Assembly (NCBI GenBank): GCA_035222895.1
Contig: JAVYIG010006542.1
Location: 1 to 64,000, forward strand
From: Strongylocentrotus droebachiensis
Taxonomy: Eukaryota; Echinodermata; Echinoidea; Camarodonta; Strongylocentrotidae
DNA length: 64,000 nt
Direction of reading: 5' to 3'
Both the position numbers and the translations under genes were made by a program. The first letter of the stretch is position 1, and each line of letters begins with the position of its first letter. The notes beneath the pieces are model-generated. The model ran no database searches and had not been told where the DNA came from. It saw only the letters and a program-made list of their open reading frames with translations. Positions 61,260 through 64,000 of this stretch are shown piece after piece.

Positions 61260-64000
61260 GTTTTCTACATGGTGAAATTTGCCTTCTTGCTGTAATATTT
61301 ATATTTATTTACCTATAGATGGGGGAGGGCATATCAATATCTTTATCTGTTATCACTTGTAGCTTCGGGATGTTTGAAGTGATGGGTTACCTATCTTCCA
61401 TGACATCACCCCCTGATGGCTTAACCATTCCTCCTCCCCTCCACTCCTCCCATCCACTCCTGCTCTTCTTTCTTTCGTTCTGCCTCATCTCCTATGCATC
61501 TCTTCCCTCCTCCTTTTCTCTCTTCCCCTCTCAATGATAAACCATATTCCTTTATGAACTCAAATAGTGTCAAAAACCTTGCTGGAAATAAGATATTAAG
61601 GTGTACCATGGCACTGTATAAAGATAGCTGGGGGCAATGAATCGAGATGATTTCCGTCAACTTTACCCTTTTCAAAATCATATCCTGCCGATTTGAAAGA
61701 AGTGAAATCAAACTTAAGCAGCTCTTCTACCGTCTATTTTTATGTTGAGTTATCTTTGACATGATTACATTTGGTAAGGGGGTTCCCAATCGATGACAGA
61801 TACATGTACATAGACACAGCACCTGTCAGAATATCGTCTACAGTTGAAATAAAATATCTGGCTCCAAGTCTGAAAACCATCATAAAATGTACTTTTATAG
61901 AACCCACACTCTTTCCACATACCCCTGATCATATACAAATGGATTCTACGTTGAGACATTTTCATTTCTATATTTACCCCAAAGGAAACCATATCTAGCC
62001 AAGTGTCCATCAAAAGAAAATCTGAAATTTCAACCAGATGTATCGATAGCATCTTAAGTAAACTTCCAAACCAAATTTAAAGCAAAGAGTTCAACATTCC
62101 AAACGGCTTCTGTTCCAGTTGATCAACAGACAATTGCTATTTTAAATATATACCTATACAAGATGTAAAGAGAGAGGGGAGGTAGAGGTTACATTCATAC
62201 ATTTGGAGTTGAAATAAATTGAAATCAAGCTGAAATCAAAGATGCTGAATTCCTTGACTTGCGAAGCTTGCTGAGATCGCGGGGTAGTAAAGAACTTGGT
62301 GAATGGAGACTTTTGACATCTCCTGGCTTGACAGAGTCCAGGATAGATCCTTCCAGCTGTGTTTTTAGACTGTGATGGAGGTTATGTCACTTTTCATCAG
62401 TATATTTCAATAATCAAGGCTACCTTTTACAGGTGAAACCTGTGTTTTATTTCTATGACAAAGTAAACAGCAATGAAATATTATTTATAATTCTCTTAGA
62501 CTGCATTTACAGGAAGGGGAGAGACCAATATTCACATGAAATTGTAGCCCTCAATACAATTTATAAGACCACATGAAGAGTTCCTTATAAAGAAAATAGC
62601 CAACATATAAAAGTCACACAAAAAGAAAGTTGTTCATTGGGAAGAATTATTAATGTGATATTATTAGCATTAACGTTTTCCAATCGTCTTTAGGACTCGT
62701 TGAATCACGAGAAGTTTGTGGAAGACATTTGCTGATCCGTCATGTATCATGAGGTTTAACATGCAAGGAAAGTGTCCGTAGAAAATGTACTGGAAAAGAG
62801 TTAACTTGTCTCCAGCAAAATCCATGAGACTTGAAAGTCGGTGAGTCAGCCGGTCTCTTAGGAGCGAGAAATCCCGTTTAAACCGTTAGAGAGGCGCAAA
62901 TCAGCTTCTGATATCCCCTATAAGTCTCTTCCAAAATTTCTGTTAAAATAGTCATCCCCTTTTAGTCTTCTTAAAGGTTAGTTCCCAAAGATGTACCCTT
63001 AATGGTGGAACAATTTGCATTGGTTGAAGTTTGTTCCGTCTGGGAAAGATTCTCTATTGCCAGTGCATACAACCAGTAATGTGCCATGAAACAAAACGCA
63101 AAAAGGGCTTTGCAATGCAGGGTGATTCACTCTACCGATTATGGGTACAGACCCCTGGCATAAGGATCTTCTGTCTAGTTTTCGTAAGCCCCCTAGAGAC
63201 GGACATCCAAACTTGAGCACTTCTGGAGGACTATTTTGGGGCAGTCTAGTGGTCATGGGAAGAGGATTTCCTTTCTTGTCATTTCCAAGACTCCTTTATG
63301 AAGGAATTGCTGTCTTTTATTCAGCCATGATATGAAAGGTATCAATATTTATATGGAATATTTCAACCAATTCAACGTTTACTTCATGCAAGTTGTGTAA
63401 GAAAAGAAAATTTACAATTCTTATGATTTCCGAAGACTATAAAGAATAACCAAGGGTGAAGGAAGCGTTGAGAATGGTACAAAATTAAATGATATGTGGT
63501 CTCTGGGGCCACCTGCAGCGCTGCTTTGCGAAGGTGTAAATTACCAGTGATAGAGAATATCCCCACTTAGATCTTATCTTAGCATCATGTCATCCCGAAA
63601 CGGTTATTCTGGCCTATTTTCTGCCCTGATGTTGAGGGATGCTTAAAAGTAACTGTGAGCTACTGTTTAGTCTAGATGAGATAAGGAGGGGATTGTGATT
63701 AAAAACAGAAGATTTGAAAGAGAAATAGAATATTTGATTTCCCAAAGTCGTGAGGACAGAGTGAAGTTGACATTCAGGTTTGCATCAAATTTGACCTTTT
63801 CTTAGCTTCATAGAGCAAAATGGCCATATGTAGAAAATATTATCTTCTCTCAAAATGGAGATAAGAATAAAGATCAAAACCACAGTCCAGATGGCCTCCT
63901 GTGTGTTATTAGGTGTGAAGGAAATAGTTATGTTTCCATGGTGATAATGGAAGCAGTCAAGTACCTCATTGCTTTCAGGGATTCATGATGAAAGATACAT
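61260..64000. other. Intron 2 segment without recognisable genes (to window end)
   Basis: AT-rich sequence. A pyrimidine-rich patch near 61430-61535 is the only low-complexity region. No splice-bounded coding block with CSPG or Calx-beta signatures seen, and no RNA gene. Confidence 0.45.

Larger units (their letters stand above)
48785..64000 (+). other. Intron 2 of the ECM3-type gene (5' part, at least 15,216 bp, continues beyond window)
   Basis: It begins with GTAAGA after exon 2. No exon completing CSPG repeat 12 or starting a Calx-beta domain was recognised up to 64000, so exon 3 probably lies beyond the window. Content is AT-rich unique-looking DNA plus purine-rich sequence just after the donor, a dispersed repeat near 49536, one foldback element near 52312 and a dense set of homopolymer, pyrimidine and trinucleotide tracts between 57.6 and 61.2 kb. 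Confidence 0.8.

Noticed and set aside
60995..61318. Overlapping Ser/Leu-rich frames (and a minus-strand Arg/Glu-rich one)
   Set aside because: Translations of a (CT)n/(GA)n minisatellite; repeat artefacts in all frames.
62420..62445. CCTTTTACAG followed by GTGAAA as a possible exon 3 boundary or recursive site
   Set aside because: The downstream sequence in the required frame shows no CSPG continuation, and the donor is weak.

Overview
The window looks like metazoan, most likely sea urchin, genomic DNA: AT-rich, intron-dominated, with many simple repeats and small foldback elements. The one protein-coding gene I can support is on the + strand. It matches the FRAS1/FREM family of giant extracellular-matrix proteins, and specifically echinoid ECM3 (the FREM2-type protein described in Lytechinus as a matrix protein linked to primary mesenchyme cell migration). 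Family assignment rests on domain architecture. The echinoid/Lytechinus assignment is recognition from memory and was not checked by a search.

Layout: 1-821 is the upstream flank and probable 5' UTR. 822-5874 is one very large first coding exon: signal peptide, N-terminal domain, eleven complete CSPG (NG2-type) repeats and the first part of a twelfth. 5875-48694 is a 42,820-bp phase-1 intron. 48695-48784 is a 90-nt phase-1/phase-1 exon that continues the twelfth repeat in frame. 48785-64000 is the start of a second intron that runs off the window. The rest of the gene (the Calx-beta domains expected from the family, the C-terminus and the 3' UTR) is not here. About 90 percent of the window is therefore intron.

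I recognise no second gene, RNA gene, CRISPR array, reverse transcriptase or transposase in the introns. They hold a recurrent palindromic element with a GCCAGAAGGGTGTTAACTC-like core (at least seven places), a near-perfect 63-bp-arm hairpin 69 bp after the first donor site, a second short dispersed repeat, several short tandem duplications, G/C homopolymers of 13-21 bp, (CT)n, (GA)n and (TAG)n tracts, a canonical G-quadruplex pattern and a few candidate regulatory patches.

The observations most worth testing are: a possible truncated ECM3 isoform made by intronic polyadenylation just after exon 1 (open frame to 5996, AATAAA at 6120 and 6231); the adjacent long hairpin; the foldback repeat family; and the one-exon coding of eleven CSPG repeats with the twelfth split by a giant intron. 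I did not find an obviously new multi-gene system.
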